Origin: Deinococcus ficus
GTDB lineage: Bacteria > Deinococcota > Deinococci > Deinococcales > Deinococcaceae
Direction of reading: 5' to 3'
Assembly: GCF_003444775.1 (NCBI RefSeq)
Contig: NZ_CP021082.1
Location: forward strand, 1 to 64,000
DNA length: 64,000 nt
How positions within the stretch are numbered: the stretch's first letter is position 1; every line of letters begins with the position of its first letter. Position numbers and translations under genes: made by a program. The notes beneath the pieces were generated by a model. The model worked only from the letters and a program-made list of their open reading frames with translations. It had not been told where the DNA came from and searched no databases. Shown here in pieces: positions 43,387 through 52,736 of this stretch.

Positions 43387-45060
43387 ATGAATCCGATCCA
43401 GGGCCTGCACCACCTCACCGTCATGGCGAGCGACCCGCAGAAGAACGTGGACTTCTTTACGCAGGTGCTCGGACAGCGCCTGGTCAAGGTCACCGTCAAC
43501 TTCGACGACCCCGGCACCTACCACCTCTACTACGGCGACGAAACCGGCGCGCCCGGCACCATCATGACCTACTTCCCCTGGCCCGGCGCCGCCCGCGGCC
43601 AGCGCGGCAACGGCGAAATCGTCGCCGCCGCCTACGCCGCCCCGGCCGCCTCACAGGGCTACTGGACCACCCGCCTGCAGAGCTTCGGCGTCCCCTTCAG
43701 CGAACACACCCGCTTCGGCAGCCCCGCCGTCCGCTTCGAGGACCCCGACGGCCTGTGGGTCGAACTGATCTTCGAGGACGGCGCGGCCGTGCCGAGCTTC
43801 TGGCCGAACAGCCCCGTGCCCCGCGAACACGCCCTCAGCGGCTTTCACAGCGTGACCGGCTGGGTCGCCCAGACCGCCCGCACCGAGGCGCTGCTCACCG
43901 GCCCCCTGGGCTTCACCCGGGTCGGCAGCGAACCGGACGCCGAAGGAACGCGCACCCGTTACCGCGGTCAGTCCGACGGCGTGGGCCTGTACATCGACCT
44001 GGTCGAGCGCCCCGGCCAGCCCCACGGGCAGTTCAGCGCCGGCAGCGTTCACCACGTCGCGCTGCGCACCGTGGACGACACCGAGCAGCTCGAATACCAG
44101 ACTCTGCTGGGCGAGCACGGCTATCAGGTCACGCCCGTGCAGGACCGCCAGTACTTCCACTCCATCTACTTCCGGGAGCACTCCGGCATCCTCTTCGAAG
44201 TCGCCACCGACGCCCCCGGCTTCCCCGACGACGAGCCCGTCGAGGGACTCGGCAAGCACCTGAAACTGCCCGCCTGGTACGAAAGCAAACGGGCCGCGAT
44301 CGAAGCGCGGATCAAGCCCATCGTGAACCACGAGTACGGCGTGACCATCGGCGGCAAGGGACACGGCCAGACCTCGTCTCAGCCCGGCGCCAGCATTTCA
44401 GCCGGACCACGGGTCGACGGTCCCCATCAGGGCCAGCCGGTCATGACCACGGGCCGCGCCCTGCAGGACGCCCGGGCGGCGGTGATCCTGGTGCACGGCC
44501 GCGGCGGCAGCGCCGAGGACATCCTGAACCTCTCCCAGCAGTTCAACCTGTCCGCCTTCGCCTACGTCGCCCCGCAGGCACAGGGGCACACCTGGTACCC
44601 GGAGAGCTTCCTCGCGCCGCTGGACCGCAACGAACCCGGCCTGTCCTCCGGCCTGCAGATGATCGACGACGTGGTCGCCACCTTGGGTGAGCAGGGCATC
44701 GCGCCCGAGCACATCGTCATCGGCGGCTTCTCGCAGGGCGCCTGCCTGGCCCTGGAATACGTGGCCCGCAACGCCCGGCGGTACGGCGGCGTGTTCGCCT
44801 TTTCCGGCGGTCTGATCGGCCCGGACGGCACGCCCCGCGACTACCCCGGCACGCTGGACGGCACGCCCGTCTTCATCGGCTGCAGCGACGTGGACGGCCA
44901 CATTCCGCTCCGCCGGGTGGAGGAAAGCGCCGAGATTCTCGCCGGTCACGGCGCGAAGGTGGACAAGCGCATCTACCCGGGGATGGGCCACACCATCAAC
45001 GAGGACGAAATCAGCGCCGTGCAGAAGATGTTGCAGGACGTCGCGGCCCTCAGCGTCTGA
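43387..45060 (+). CDS. Fused ring-cleavage dioxygenase (VOC) and alpha/beta-hydrolase (MhqO-MhqD type)
   Basis: A 557-residue fusion. Residues 1-315 are a two-part VOC protein like MhqO/MhqA or LinE hydroquinone dioxygenases, with QGLHHLTVMASDPQ at the start (first metal His), SVHHVALRT in the second half and ILFEVATD (metal Glu). After a linker, residues about 350-557 form a carboxylesterase/phospholipase-type hydrolase like MhqD, with oxyanion LVHGRGG, nucleophile S449 in GGFSQG, acid near D501/D503 and His near 535 in GMGHTINED. In Bacillus these are separate genes. The enzyme would open hydroquinone-type rings and hydrolyse the product. A MarR operator precedes it and maleylacetate reductase follows. 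Confidence 0.9.
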   Translation: MNPIQGLHHLTVMASDPQKNVDFFTQVLGQRLVKVTVNFDDPGTYHLYYGDETGAPGTIMTYFPWPGAARGQRGNGEIVAAAYAAPAASQGYWTTRLQSFGVPFSEHTRFGSPAVRFEDPDGLWVELIFEDGAAVPSFWPNSPVPREHALSGFHSVTGWVAQTARTEALLTGPLGFTRVGSEPDAEGTRTRYRGQSDGVGLYIDLVERPGQPHGQFSAGSVHHVALRTVDDTEQLEYQTLLGEHGYQVTPVQDRQYFHSIYFREHSGILFEVATDAPGFPDDEPVEGLGKHLKLPAWYESKRAAIEARIKPIVNHEYGVTIGGKGHGQTSSQPGASISAGPRVDGPHQGQPVMTTGRALQDARAAVILVHGRGGSAEDILNLSQQFNLSAFAYVAPQAQGHTWYPESFLAPLDRNEPGLSSGLQMIDDVVATLGEQGIAPEHIVIGGFSQGACLALEYVARNARRYGGVFAFSGGLIGPDGTPRDYPGTLDGTPVFIGCSDVDGHIPLRRVEESAEILAGHGAKVDKRIYPGMGHTINEDEISAVQKMLQDVAALSV

Positions 45061-45071
45061 AGATCACCTGC

Positions 45072-45122
45072 TGAGCCGGAGGACGGTCCACTCCAGCACT
45101 CCGGAGCGCCTCCTCCGGCTCA
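45072..45122 (+). promoter_or_regulatory. Long intercistronic hairpin
   Basis: A perfect 12-base-pair inverted repeat (45072-45083 with 45111-45122), 27-base loop, fills the gap between the dioxygenase fusion and maleylacetate reductase genes. It has no T run and ends 6 bases before the next ribosome-binding site; it could lower downstream expression or be an mRNA processing site. Confidence 0.5.
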
Positions 45123-45141
45123 ACCCCTGAAGGACTCACTC

Positions 45142-46206
45142 TTGACCACACTCCCCTTCACGTTTGAACCACTGCCCACCCGCGTGATTTTCGGGCCGGG
45201 CAGCCGCGACCAGCTCACCGCCGAGGTCCAGCGCCTGGGCGTCCGGCAGGTCCTGGTGCTGTCCACGCCTGGCCAGGCCGGCCGGGCCGGCGAGCTGGCC
45301 GCACAGCTGGGTGACCTGGCGGCCGGCACGTTCAGCGGGGCGGTCATGCACACCCCCCTGAGGGTCACCGAGCAGGCCCTGGACCAGGTCCGGCACCTGC
45401 GCGCCGACGGCCTGGTGGCGTTCGGTGGCGGCAGCACCACCGGCCTGAGCAAGGCCATCGCCCTGCGCACGGACCTTCCGCAGCTCATCCTGCCGACCAC
45501 CTACGCCGGGTCGGAAATGACGCCCATCCTGGGCGAGACGCAAGGCGGACGAAAGACGACCCGGCGGACCCAGGCGGTGCTGCCGGAGACCGTCATCTAC
45601 GACGTGGAGCTGACCCTCACGCTGCCGCCCGCCGTCAGTGCCAGCAGCGGCGTGAACGCGGTCGCCCACGCGGCCGAAGCGCTCTACGCCAGGAACGGCA
45701 ACCCGGTCACCACCCTGATGGCCGAGGAAGCCCTCCGCGCGCTGAGCCAGGCGCTGCCCGTCATCGTCAGGGAACCGCAGAACCCGGAGGCCCGCTCGCA
45801 GGCGATGCTGGGGGCCTGGCTGGCGGGCAGCGTGCTGGGCAGCGTGGACATGGCGCTGCACCACAAGCTCGCGCACGTCCTGGGCGGCACGTTCAACCTC
45901 CCTCACGCCGAACTGCACGCCGCGCTGCTGCCCCACACCATCGCCTACAACGCCCCGGCCGTGCCGGCCGCCGTCCAGCGGATGGCCCGCGCCCTGGGCA
46001 CCCGGGACGCCGCGCAGGGCCTGTATGAACTCAACCGGACGCTCGGCATCGAGCCGGCGCTTCAGGCCCTCGGGATGCCCGAGAGCGGCCTGAGCCAGGC
46101 CGCGGCGCTGGCCGTGCAGGCGCCCTACCCCAACCCGGCCCCTCTGGAGGAGCGGGCACTGCTCGCCCTGCTGCGCCGGGCCTGGGCGGGCGACCCACCA
46201 CAGTAA
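45142..46206 (+). CDS. Maleylacetate reductase
   Basis: A 354-residue iron-dependent-alcohol-dehydrogenase superfamily protein of the maleylacetate reductase branch. Motifs: VIFGPGSRDQL at the N-terminus, the NAD(P)-binding FGGGSTTGLSKAIAL, PTTYAGSEMTPILGETQGG (family signature), and LHHKLAHVLGGTFNLPHAE. The enzyme reduces maleylacetate to 3-oxoadipate with NAD(P)H, the step after hydroquinone or hydroxyquinol ring cleavage. The start is a TTG at 45142 with TGAAGGA upstream; I see no ATG/GTG that would keep the conserved N-terminus. Together with the previous gene it completes a hydroquinone-to-3-oxoadipate route. Confidence 0.93.
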   Translation: MTTLPFTFEPLPTRVIFGPGSRDQLTAEVQRLGVRQVLVLSTPGQAGRAGELAAQLGDLAAGTFSGAVMHTPLRVTEQALDQVRHLRADGLVAFGGGSTTGLSKAIALRTDLPQLILPTTYAGSEMTPILGETQGGRKTTRRTQAVLPETVIYDVELTLTLPPAVSASSGVNAVAHAAEALYARNGNPVTTLMAEEALRALSQALPVIVREPQNPEARSQAMLGAWLAGSVLGSVDMALHHKLAHVLGGTFNLPHAELHAALLPHTIAYNAPAVPAAVQRMARALGTRDAAQGLYELNRTLGIEPALQALGMPESGLSQAAALAVQAPYPNPAPLEERALLALLRRAWAGDPPQ

Positions 46207-46316
46207 GGCCTGAGCGGGCGACAGAAACCGTGGGAATCATGTGGCCGCGGAACCCACATGGGTCCTGGTTGCCGTCCATCGCCCGGTCATCGAATGCCGA
46301 CGAGGGGCACGGGCAG

Positions 46317-46826
46317 TCACGCAGGCTGCACAGGCTCCTTCACAACCTTGCGCAGGGCAGGGAGGTGCAGGGGAAAGAAGGCGTCCGGGTGCTGAGCGAG
46401 CATGGCCGCGAGGTCGCTCAGGGGCGTCCAGCGGGGTGCGGCGGTTTCGCCGGCCTGCGCGACCGGCTCGCCCTCAGCCTCGCAGAGGAAGGTGCTGAGC
46501 AGGATTGAGTACCCGGACGTCAGGTTCTGCGTCACGCAGTAGGGCGTGAAGGCCTGCACGTCGTACCCGAGGACGCTGTGCCGGTCGGTTCCCGCCTCGC
46601 CGTGAATCCGCGTGAGCTGCAGCCCGGTTTCTTCGCGCACCTCGCGGCGCAGCGCCGGGAAGACGTTCTCGTACTCGCGCAGTTTCCCGGCGGGAAGTTC
46701 CAGCAGCCCGTCCTCGACGCCGATGCCGGGCTTGCGGCGCTCCTGCAGCAGCATGAACAACTCTCCGTTCAAGACACGGATGATCAGGGCACCGATACAC
46801 GGAATGGCAAACAGTTCTTCCGTCAC
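46317..46826 (-). CDS. Nudix hydrolase (ADP-ribose pyrophosphatase-like)
   Basis: A 169-residue protein with an intact Nudix box, GKLREYE...REVREETGL (residues about 47-69), preceded by LLELPAG, and PRWTPLSDL downstream. It hydrolyses nucleoside diphosphates linked to a moiety X; the layout is closest to ADP-sugar/ADP-ribose pyrophosphatases. Deinococcus genomes are known for many Nudix genes. It is convergent with maleylacetate reductase. Confidence 0.93.
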   Translation of the reverse strand: MTEELFAIPCIGALIIRVLNGELFMLLQERRKPGIGVEDGLLELPAGKLREYENVFPALRREVREETGLQLTRIHGEAGTDRHSVLGYDVQAFTPYCVTQNLTSGYSILLSTFLCEAEGEPVAQAGETAAPRWTPLSDLAAMLAQHPDAFFPLHLPALRKVVKEPVQPA

Positions 46827-47008
46827 GCCACGCGATCATGGCATCTGGGCGGGTGCAGGGCGGACCTCGGCTTGTGTCGAGTTGAGGTCCGCCCGTCCAC
46901 TGCACGGGTCGCGCGTGACGGACCCTCCCGGCGGATGGCATTGGCGCGACATGACCATGTGCCGACTGGCGGAGTCGCCGCATCCTGATGTTCGCTACGG
47001 TAGGGCGC

Positions 47009-47482
47009 ATGGACGTCAGACCGTACCGGGCCACAGACGAGGCCGCCTGCCTGGCCCTCTTCGAGAGCAACACGCCCGACTTCTTCACCCTGCAGGAACG
47101 AGCCGACTTCGCCAATTACCTCCGCACGATGAGCGACCCGTACTTCGTGGTGGAAGACGAAGGGCAGGTCGTCGCGTGCGGCGGGGTGTTCGTCCGTCAC
47201 GACAGGCAGACGGCGGGTCTCGCGTGGGGCATGGTGGGTCGGACCGAGCACCGCCGTGGGTACGGCCGGGCGCTGCTGAACGCGCGGCTGGACTGGCTCA
47301 GGCAGCACGCCCCGGAGGTGGGGGAGGTGATCCTCGACACGAGTCAGCACAGCGCGCCCTTCTTCGCCCACCTGGGGTTCGAGACCACCAGCATTGAACG
47401 GGACCACTACGCCCCGGGCCTCGACCGGCATGACATGCGTTTGCTCCTCGGCGCTCCTGGAAGGAGGCCGGAAGCCCCCTGA
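47009..47482 (+). CDS. GNAT-family N-acetyltransferase
   Basis: A 157-residue GNAT protein. The acetyl-CoA motif A is GMVGRTEHRRGYGRALLNARLDW in residues about 72-94 (RRGYGRAL is the pyrophosphate-binding turn), and motif B ends FFAHLGFETTSIERDHY. I take the ATG at 47009; an in-frame ATG at 46988 is also possible. Substrate unknown, stands alone. Confidence 0.87.
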   Translation: MDVRPYRATDEAACLALFESNTPDFFTLQERADFANYLRTMSDPYFVVEDEGQVVACGGVFVRHDRQTAGLAWGMVGRTEHRRGYGRALLNARLDWLRQHAPEVGEVILDTSQHSAPFFAHLGFETTSIERDHYAPGLDRHDMRLLLGAPGRRPEAP

Positions 47483-48006
47483 AACACGCCAACACCTCCG
47501 AGGGCGAATGGAAGGAAGCCTTCCCGGCCACCGCCGGAGCCCTTTCCGAGTCACGTGGCCAGGCGCCAGGGGCCTCCTTTGCTGCGGCGCCCACCTCGGC
47601 CGTCACCCTGGTGTTGAAGCGGTTGACGGTCACAGCTCTCCTGACGTTCAGCAAGATGGTCATTCCGGCTCGGCGCGCCCGCGGCCAGGGACGAACTGTG
47701 AACGCAAGCAGTGTCGTCGAGCGTTTCACACCTGCGCCTGTCCCCTGAATGTCTCCCGGTGGTGCATGGCAGCTGACAAGACTCGCCTGACCGGTGGCTG
47801 GCAGATACATCGGGCGAGGCGGCACGGAGGGTGACCGCGTCGATCACATCCTGGCCCAGCGTCTGCGTGACCACTCTGCCTGCAGACGCAGGGCGGGGCA
47901 GGCGGACGGGACCGGGTCAGTGTGCCCAGGCCGACTCCCTTGGTCATCACCGCCTGATGCCGTGGCGGGGAGGGCGGTCCGCCGGATGGTCATCTGCGTG
48001 GACGCA
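47483..48006. other. Intergenic stretch, no gene recognised
   Basis: About 520 bases between the GNAT and TetR genes. Short open frames on both strands have no recognisable product. A degraded gene cannot be excluded, for example on the minus strand near 47800-47870, but I cannot name one. Confidence 0.4.
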
Positions 48007-48603
48007 TCACCCGGCTGCGGCGCCAGCAGGGGAGAGGTAGCCGCTTTCGATGAGGGTGCGCAGACCGGTGAGGTTGGCCGGGTCGGCGCAGCCGGTGCCT
48101 CGGATCCAGGCGACCGCTGACGCTGCCATGAACAGGTCGCGGCTGTGAATATCCGCCCGGGCGTGGCCTGTCTGCTGGGCGGCCCTGAGAAAGTTGTCGG
48201 TCATGGAGATGAGCTGGTCGCACGGGTGGGTCAGGGGGTTGTCCGGTTCGCTGGCGCGGGCGGCGGTCAGCAGCGGCTCCGGAAGGCCGTTGAACGTACT
48301 GAGGTAGTCCTCGAGCGCCAGGAGCCATTGTTGGAGGGCGCGCTGCGGATCCGCTGTTCGGGTCAGCTCTTCGTGCCGGGCTGCCAGGTTCTGGGCATGG
48401 AGGTGCAGCACCGCGGCCAGGAGCGCTTCGCGGGTGGGGAAGTGGCGGTAGAGGGTGCCTGGGCCGACGCCGGCGTCTTTGGCGACTGCTTCCAGGGACG
48501 TGTGGACACCGTGCTTCTGGAAGTGACGCCGGGCGGTGTCGAGGATGGCGCTGCGGTTGCGGATGACGTCGGCGCGGGGTTTGCGCGGGGGACGGGGCTG
48601 CAT
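48007..48603 (-). CDS. TetR-family regulator
   Basis: A 198-residue regulator. The HTH spans ILDTARRHFQKHGVHTSLEAVAKDAGVGPGTLYRHFPTRE in residues about 19-58; the C-terminal part is of the TetR type that ends with LTGLRTLIESGYL. The ATG at 48603 has AGGAGG 4 bases upstream. A strong palindrome sits 36 bases upstream, and the LLM monooxygenase gene is divergent, so it probably represses both. Confidence 0.92.
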   Translation of the reverse strand: MQPRPPRKPRADVIRNRSAILDTARRHFQKHGVHTSLEAVAKDAGVGPGTLYRHFPTREALLAAVLHLHAQNLAARHEELTRTADPQRALQQWLLALEDYLSTFNGLPEPLLTAARASEPDNPLTHPCDQLISMTDNFLRAAQQTGHARADIHSRDLFMAASAVAWIRGTGCADPANLTGLRTLIESGYLSPAGAAAG

Positions 48604-48638
48604 CACTCCTCCTGTGGAGTTGAACGGAACGGACTTGA

Positions 48639-48694
48639 CAATACGGAGGCTGCCTCCATATTGTGAGCATATCAAACGGAGGCAGAGTCCGTTT
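48639..48694. promoter_or_regulatory. TetR operators in the divergent spacer
   Basis: CAATACGGAGGC (48639-48650) and GCCTCCATATTG (48652-48663) form a 25-base palindrome with one mismatch. A second palindrome, AAACGGA-N7-TCCGTTT, is at 48674-48694. The shared half-site is ACGGA, so one regulator probably binds both. Confidence 0.7.
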
Positions 48695-48865
48695 CATTTG
48701 CCGGCTCAGCACCGACCCCTCCCCACCACGACCAGCGCACCACCCAGGCGGTCCGCTTGCATGCTCCGCCCATCACCCGCGAGCCACTGACCCGGCCCGA
48801 CCGCTGCTCGCCTGGCCCTTGGATCCCGCCGCTGCCTGCGCCCCACCCCCCTCCTGAGGCTCCCT

Positions 48866-49864
48866 ATGACCCCTGCTGTTCCCCTGTCCCTGCTTGACCT
48901 CACCCGAGTCCGGAAGAACGAATCCGCCGCTGACGGCATCGCCCGCAGTGTGCGTCTGGCCCGCACCGCCGACCGCCTCGGGTATCACCGCCTGTGGTTC
49001 GCCGAGCACCACAACGCACCCACCATCGCGTCCGCGGCCACCGCCCTGATGATTCAGCATGTGGCCGCGCAGACCGACCACCTGCGAGTGGGCGCCGGCG
49101 GGGTGATGCTGCCGAACCATTCGCCGCTCGTGATCGCCGAGCAGTTCGGCACGCTCGAAACGCTTCATCCGGGCCGCATCGACCTGGGTCTGGGCCGCGC
49201 CCCCGGCACCGACGGCGCGACCATGCGGGCCCTGCGGCGCGACGGACGCGAAGCCGACCGGTTTCCCCACGACGTTCTCGAACTGCACGGCTACCTCAGT
49301 GGTCAGTCCCGCATCCCCGGCGTGAACGCGTACCCGGGTGCGGGCACCCATGTGCCGCTCTACATTCTCGGATCATCGCTGTTCGGTGCACAACTGGCCG
49401 CCCAGTTCGGCCTGCCGTACGCCTTCGCGTCGCACTTCGCTCCCGCGGCACTCAACGACGCGGCCCGGATCTACCGTGAGACCTTCGACCCGGGCGGTCC
49501 TCTCGCCGGGCCGGACGCGAAACCGCACTTCATCGCCGCCGTGAACGTCATCGCGGCGGACGACGAGAGCACGGCCCTCGAACAGCGGCGGCAGGCCGAG
49601 GACGGCTGGCTTCAGACGTTCCTGGGCCGCGGCACCCCCCTGAGTCCGGAGGACCTGGCGGCCGTCCGGGGACACCCCCAGGCGCAGCAGATTCTGGGCA
49701 TGCTCGAACGCACCGTCGCGGGCACGCAGGCTCAGGTGGCCGGCGGCCTCGAGGCGCTCGTCCGGGAAGTGCAGGCCGACGAGCTGATTCTGGTCAACCT
49801 GGCCGTGGCCGAAGAGCACCAGCACCGCACGCTGGAACTGCTCGCTCCCAAGACCACCTCCTGA
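48866..49864 (+). CDS. LLM-class flavin-dependent oxidoreductase (luciferase-like)
   Basis: A 332-residue (beta/alpha)8 protein of the luciferase-like monooxygenase family, YhbW-like. Visible family features are [21 protein letters not shown] (residues about 38-58), [20 protein letters not shown] (about 77-96), the [11 protein letters not shown] loop and the [15 protein letters not shown] end. It uses FMNH2 (or F420) and oxygen to oxidise small molecules; the substrate is unknown. The divergent TetR gene likely controls it. Confidence 0.92.
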   Translation: MTPAVPLSLLDLTRVRKNESAADGIARSVRLARTADRLGYHRLWFAEHHNAPTIASAATALMIQHVAAQTDHLRVGAGGVMLPNHSPLVIAEQFGTLETLHPGRIDLGLGRAPGTDGATMRALRRDGREADRFPHDVLELHGYLSGQSRIPGVNAYPGAGTHVPLYILGSSLFGAQLAAQFGLPYAFASHFAPAALNDAARIYRETFDPGGPLAGPDAKPHFIAAVNVIAADDESTALEQRRQAEDGWLQTFLGRGTPLSPEDLAAVRGHPQAQQILGMLERTVAGTQAQVAGGLEALVREVQADELILVNLAVAEEHQHRTLELLAPKTTS

Positions 49865-49906
49865 AAGGAAGTGTAAGGACCGCCGCGCTCCCCACTGGGG
49901 ACCGTG

Positions 49907-49928
49907 ACGCCCCCTGAGGCGGGGGCGT
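49907..49928. terminator. Intrinsic terminator
   Basis: ACGCCCCC and GGGGGCGT pair over 8 bases with a 6-base loop, followed by TTTTG. It lies between the convergent LLM and DinB genes. Confidence 0.8.
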
Positions 49929-49947
49929 TTTGCTGTGGTGCTGCGCC

Positions 49948-50430
49948 CTAAGGGTGGAGGGTGGTGGCGAGGAGCCGGACCGCACCCAGGTGATAGGCAC
50001 TGTGGGCCAGGATGCTCAGAAAGCCGCCGATGGGGTCGTCGTCCCACACGTCGATGTCACTGAGGTGCGTCATGGCGGCGGCGTATTCGTCCCGGAGGGC
50101 CTGCCTGAGGCGGTCCCACTGCTCTGCGGTCACGCTCCGGGTCTGCCAGCTGCCCGGCCAGTCGGGCTGAACGCCTTCTTCCTGCGCGATGAACCGGCGC
50201 AGCGTCTGAATGTAGTAGCGGGTGTGCTCCGTGTGCGCGGCAATGGTCGCGCCGCCCGGGACCAGCGGCGTGGACGCGAGGTCGTGGTCGAGCCGGTCGA
50301 GGGTTTCGAAGACGCTGCCGTGGCCTTTTCCGTCGATGTAATGGCTTCCCTGGCCGCCGGTGCCTTCGAAGGTTTCGCGGAGCAGGTCGGTCAGGTTATT
50401 GAGGTAGTCCGGGGTGCTGACGGTGGGCAT
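49948..50430 (-). CDS. DinB-family protein
   Basis: A 160-residue four-helix protein of the DinB/YfiT superfamily. The three metal-binding histidine positions appear as LDRLDHDLA, HTEHTRYYI and HSAYHLGAVRLL. Deinococcus has many such proteins; some are thiol S-transferases (bacillithiol-type), but this cannot be assigned. I start at the ATG at 50430 with GGGAGGT 3 bases upstream. Confidence 0.88.
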   Translation of the reverse strand: MPTVSTPDYLNNLTDLLRETFEGTGGQGSHYIDGKGHGSVFETLDRLDHDLASTPLVPGGATIAAHTEHTRYYIQTLRRFIAQEEGVQPDWPGSWQTRSVTAEQWDRLRQALRDEYAAAMTHLSDIDVWDDDPIGGFLSILAHSAYHLGAVRLLATTLHP

Positions 50431-50688
50431 GGGACCTCCCGCGCCGTCCTGAGGATCGGCGCAGAACATGGTGGGGTGGTTTGGTCGGCTTCAGGGCAGA
50501 GGGAGGTCGTTGAGGTTGGCCATCGCACACCTGTCGGCGCCCAGGCGAGATCAACGTGGGCGCGCGGAACACCGCCCACTGTACCCGGCTGAGCGGCTGC
50601 ACGTCACGTGATGCGGCGGATCTGAAGGCGGAAACAACAGGACGGTGCAGTGGTCGCGGTCCTCGCCTGAGCTCCGTCAGTTCTCGAC

Positions 50689-50717
50689 TTGAAAACGGTT
50701 CTGCGATCGCGTACGCT
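50689..50717 (+). promoter_or_regulatory. Candidate sigma-A-type promoter of the racemase/peptide operon
   Basis: TTGAAA at 50689-50694 and TACGCT at 50712-50717 are separated by 17 bases, 140 bases before the racemase ATG. The 426-base gap between DinB and racemase genes (50431-50856) holds no recognisable gene apart from this. Confidence 0.5.
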
Positions 50718-50856
50718 TCTGAAAAGCCAACTACAGACTGTCCTGCCTTTGTCGCCGCTCAGTGTCGCCCGCCCGACGCCTGAAGGAGCTGCCCTATGCC
50801 GCGATCTGCCCCCGTCCCGTTCCGCTTCCCCGCCCCCCGGCTCCCGGACGCTGCCC

Positions 50857-51987
50857 ATGCTGCTTGAGCGCGCCGAACTGCGCGTCGTCTCCCTGCCGCT
50901 GCTGCGCCCCTTCCGGACCTCCTTCGGCGAAATCCGCGACAAGACCTTCATCCTGCTGCGGCTCTACGGCGAAGGCCTGCACGGCGTGGCCGAAGGCGTC
51001 ATGGACGCCCGGCCGCAGTACCGCGAGGAGACCATCAGCGGCGCGCTGGCCCTCCTGCGCGAAACCATTCTGCCCGACATCCTCGGCCGGCGCTGGGAGA
51101 ACCCCGAGCAGCTCACGCGCCACCTGAGTGCCGTGCGTGGCAACCGCATGACCCTGGCCACCGTGGAGATGGCCTACTGGGACCTGTGGGCCCAGGCGCG
51201 GAACCTGCCGCTGTCCACCGTGCTCGGCGGCGTGCGACACGAAGTGCCGGTGGGCGTCTCGCTCGGCATTCACGCGTCGGTCGACGCCACCGTGGAGAGC
51301 GCCGTGCGGCACGCCGAACAGGGGTACCGCCGCATCAAACTCAAGATTCAGCCCGGCTGGGACGTCGAGGTGGTCCGGGCCGTCAAGGCCGCCCTCGGGG
51401 CGCTGCCGGTCACCGTGGACGCGAACGCCGCGTACTCCCTGGCGGACCTCAACGTCCTGCGCGCGCTCGATGACCTCGGCCTGGACTACATCGAGCAGCC
51501 GCTGGCGTGGGACGACCTGCGTGACCACGCCAAACTCCAGGGGCTCATGCGCACGCCCCTGTGCCTCGACGAGTGCATCACCACCGCCCAGGACGCCCGC
51601 AAGGCACTCGAAACCGCGGCCTGCCGCCTCGTCAACATCAAAGTCGGGCGCGTCGGCGGGCACCTCGAAGCCCGGCGGATTCACGACGTGGCCGCCGCCT
51701 TCAGCGCCCCGGTGTGGTGCGGCGGCATGCTCGAAAGCGGCGTCGGCCGGGCCCACAACATTCACCTCGCGTCGCTGGCGAACTTCACCAAACCCGGCGA
51801 CACCAGTTCATCCTCGCGCTACTGGGCGCGTGACCTGATCCACGAGCCGCTCGAAACCCGCGGCGGCCTGATGCCGGTGCCCCCCGGCCCGGGCATCGGC
51901 GTGACCCTGGACCTGCCGTTCCTGGAGAGCGTCACCCGGCAGACCGAGCACCTCGGCCCGGTGACGGTGCCGGTCACGCCGGTATGA
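50857..51987 (+). CDS. N-acylamino acid racemase / o-succinylbenzoate synthase-type enolase
   Basis: A 376-residue enolase-superfamily (MLE subgroup) protein, very like the Deinococcus N-acylamino acid racemase. Catalytic residues visible: K161 and K163 ([10 protein letters not shown]), metal ligands D188 (VDAN), E213 ([10 protein letters not shown]) and D238 (LCLDEC), and K262 ([10 protein letters not shown]). The conserved [19 protein letters not shown] also fits. The family interconverts N-acyl D- and L-amino acids and often has OSB synthase activity. Since no menaquinone genes are nearby but an acetyltransferase, deacylase and peptide transporter are, racemisation of acylated amino acids is the better reading. 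The next gene overlaps by 4 bases. Confidence 0.93.
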   Translation: MLLERAELRVVSLPLLRPFRTSFGEIRDKTFILLRLYGEGLHGVAEGVMDARPQYREETISGALALLRETILPDILGRRWENPEQLTRHLSAVRGNRMTLATVEMAYWDLWAQARNLPLSTVLGGVRHEVPVGVSLGIHASVDATVESAVRHAEQGYRRIKLKIQPGWDVEVVRAVKAALGALPVTVDANAAYSLADLNVLRALDDLGLDYIEQPLAWDDLRDHAKLQGLMRTPLCLDECITTAQDARKALETAACRLVNIKVGRVGGHLEARRIHDVAAAFSAPVWCGGMLESGVGRAHNIHLASLANFTKPGDTSSSSRYWARDLIHEPLETRGGLMPVPPGPGIGVTLDLPFLESVTRQTEHLGPVTVPVTPV

Positions 51988-52736
51988 CCGGCGCACTGAC
52001 CGTCCGGGAGCTCCGGGGCCGGACGGAACTCGCCCTCACGCCGCCCCTGGCACGGGCGGTCTGGGGTGAAGACGACGGCCCGGAAGACCCGGTGCTGCTG
52101 CAGGTCGTGCAGCGCGTCGGCGGCCTGGTCGCTGGCGCGGTGGACCCGCAGGGCCAGGTCTGGGCGTACCTCGTGGGGCTGCCGACCGCCCGGGCGGACA
52201 CCCAGCACTCCCACCGGCTGGGCGTGCACCCGGCCGTCCGGCGCCAGGGGCTCGGCGAACGGCTCAAACGCTTTCAGCAGGCGTGGTGCCTGGAACGGGA
52301 GATCACCCGCGTCACCTGGACCTTCGATCCGCTGCTGCTTGCCAACGCCCACCTGAACATCCACCGGCTCGGCGCCGTGGCGGTCGCCTACCTTCCCAAC
52401 TACTACGGCGAGATGGGCGGCATCAACGCCGGCGTGCCCTCCGACCGCTTCGAGGTGGTGTGGCCGCTGGGCGGCGCGCAGGTCCACGCCCCGTGGCCCA
52501 CGGGGGCGGCCGTGGATCCCCTCGCGGACGACCTGCCGGTGGACCTGCCCGGCGCGCTGGCCGTCCGCGTGCCGCGCGACTACTACCGCCTCCTCCGTGA
52601 GGATCCGGCCCTGGCCCTCGAGTGGCGCCAGCGCAGCGCGCCGCTGTTCAGCCGGCTGTTCCAGGCCGGCCACACCCTCGTGGACGTGGACCTCAGCCGG
52701 GGGCAGTACCTCTTCCGCCGGGAGGCGGCATGCTGA
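51984..52736 (+). CDS. GNAT-family acyltransferase paired with the racemase
   Basis: A 250-residue protein with a GNAT domain in the first 150 residues; motif A is [21 protein letters not shown] (about residues 74-94) and [20 protein letters not shown] follows, a signature of predicted GNAT proteins found beside menC/racemase genes in Deinococcus-Thermus. It may acylate an amino acid to give the N-acyl substrate of the racemase, so the pair converts D- to L-amino acids (succinyl or acetyl route). ATG overlaps the racemase stop by 4 bases and its end overlaps the next gene by 7. Confidence 0.87.
   Translation: MTGALTVRELRGRTELALTPPLARAVWGEDDGPEDPVLLQVVQRVGGLVAGAVDPQGQVWAYLVGLPTARADTQHSHRLGVHPAVRRQGLGERLKRFQQAWCLEREITRVTWTFDPLLLANAHLNIHRLGAVAVAYLPNYYGEMGGINAGVPSDRFEVVWPLGGAQVHAPWPTGAAVDPLADDLPVDLPGALAVRVPRDYYRLLREDPALALEWRQRSAPLFSRLFQAGHTLVDVDLSRGQYLFRREAAC

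Noticed and set aside
47551..47874. Minus-strand frame of 107 residues in the gap before the TetR gene
   Set aside because: No ribosome-binding site and composition unlike the real genes here; no similarity that I recognise.
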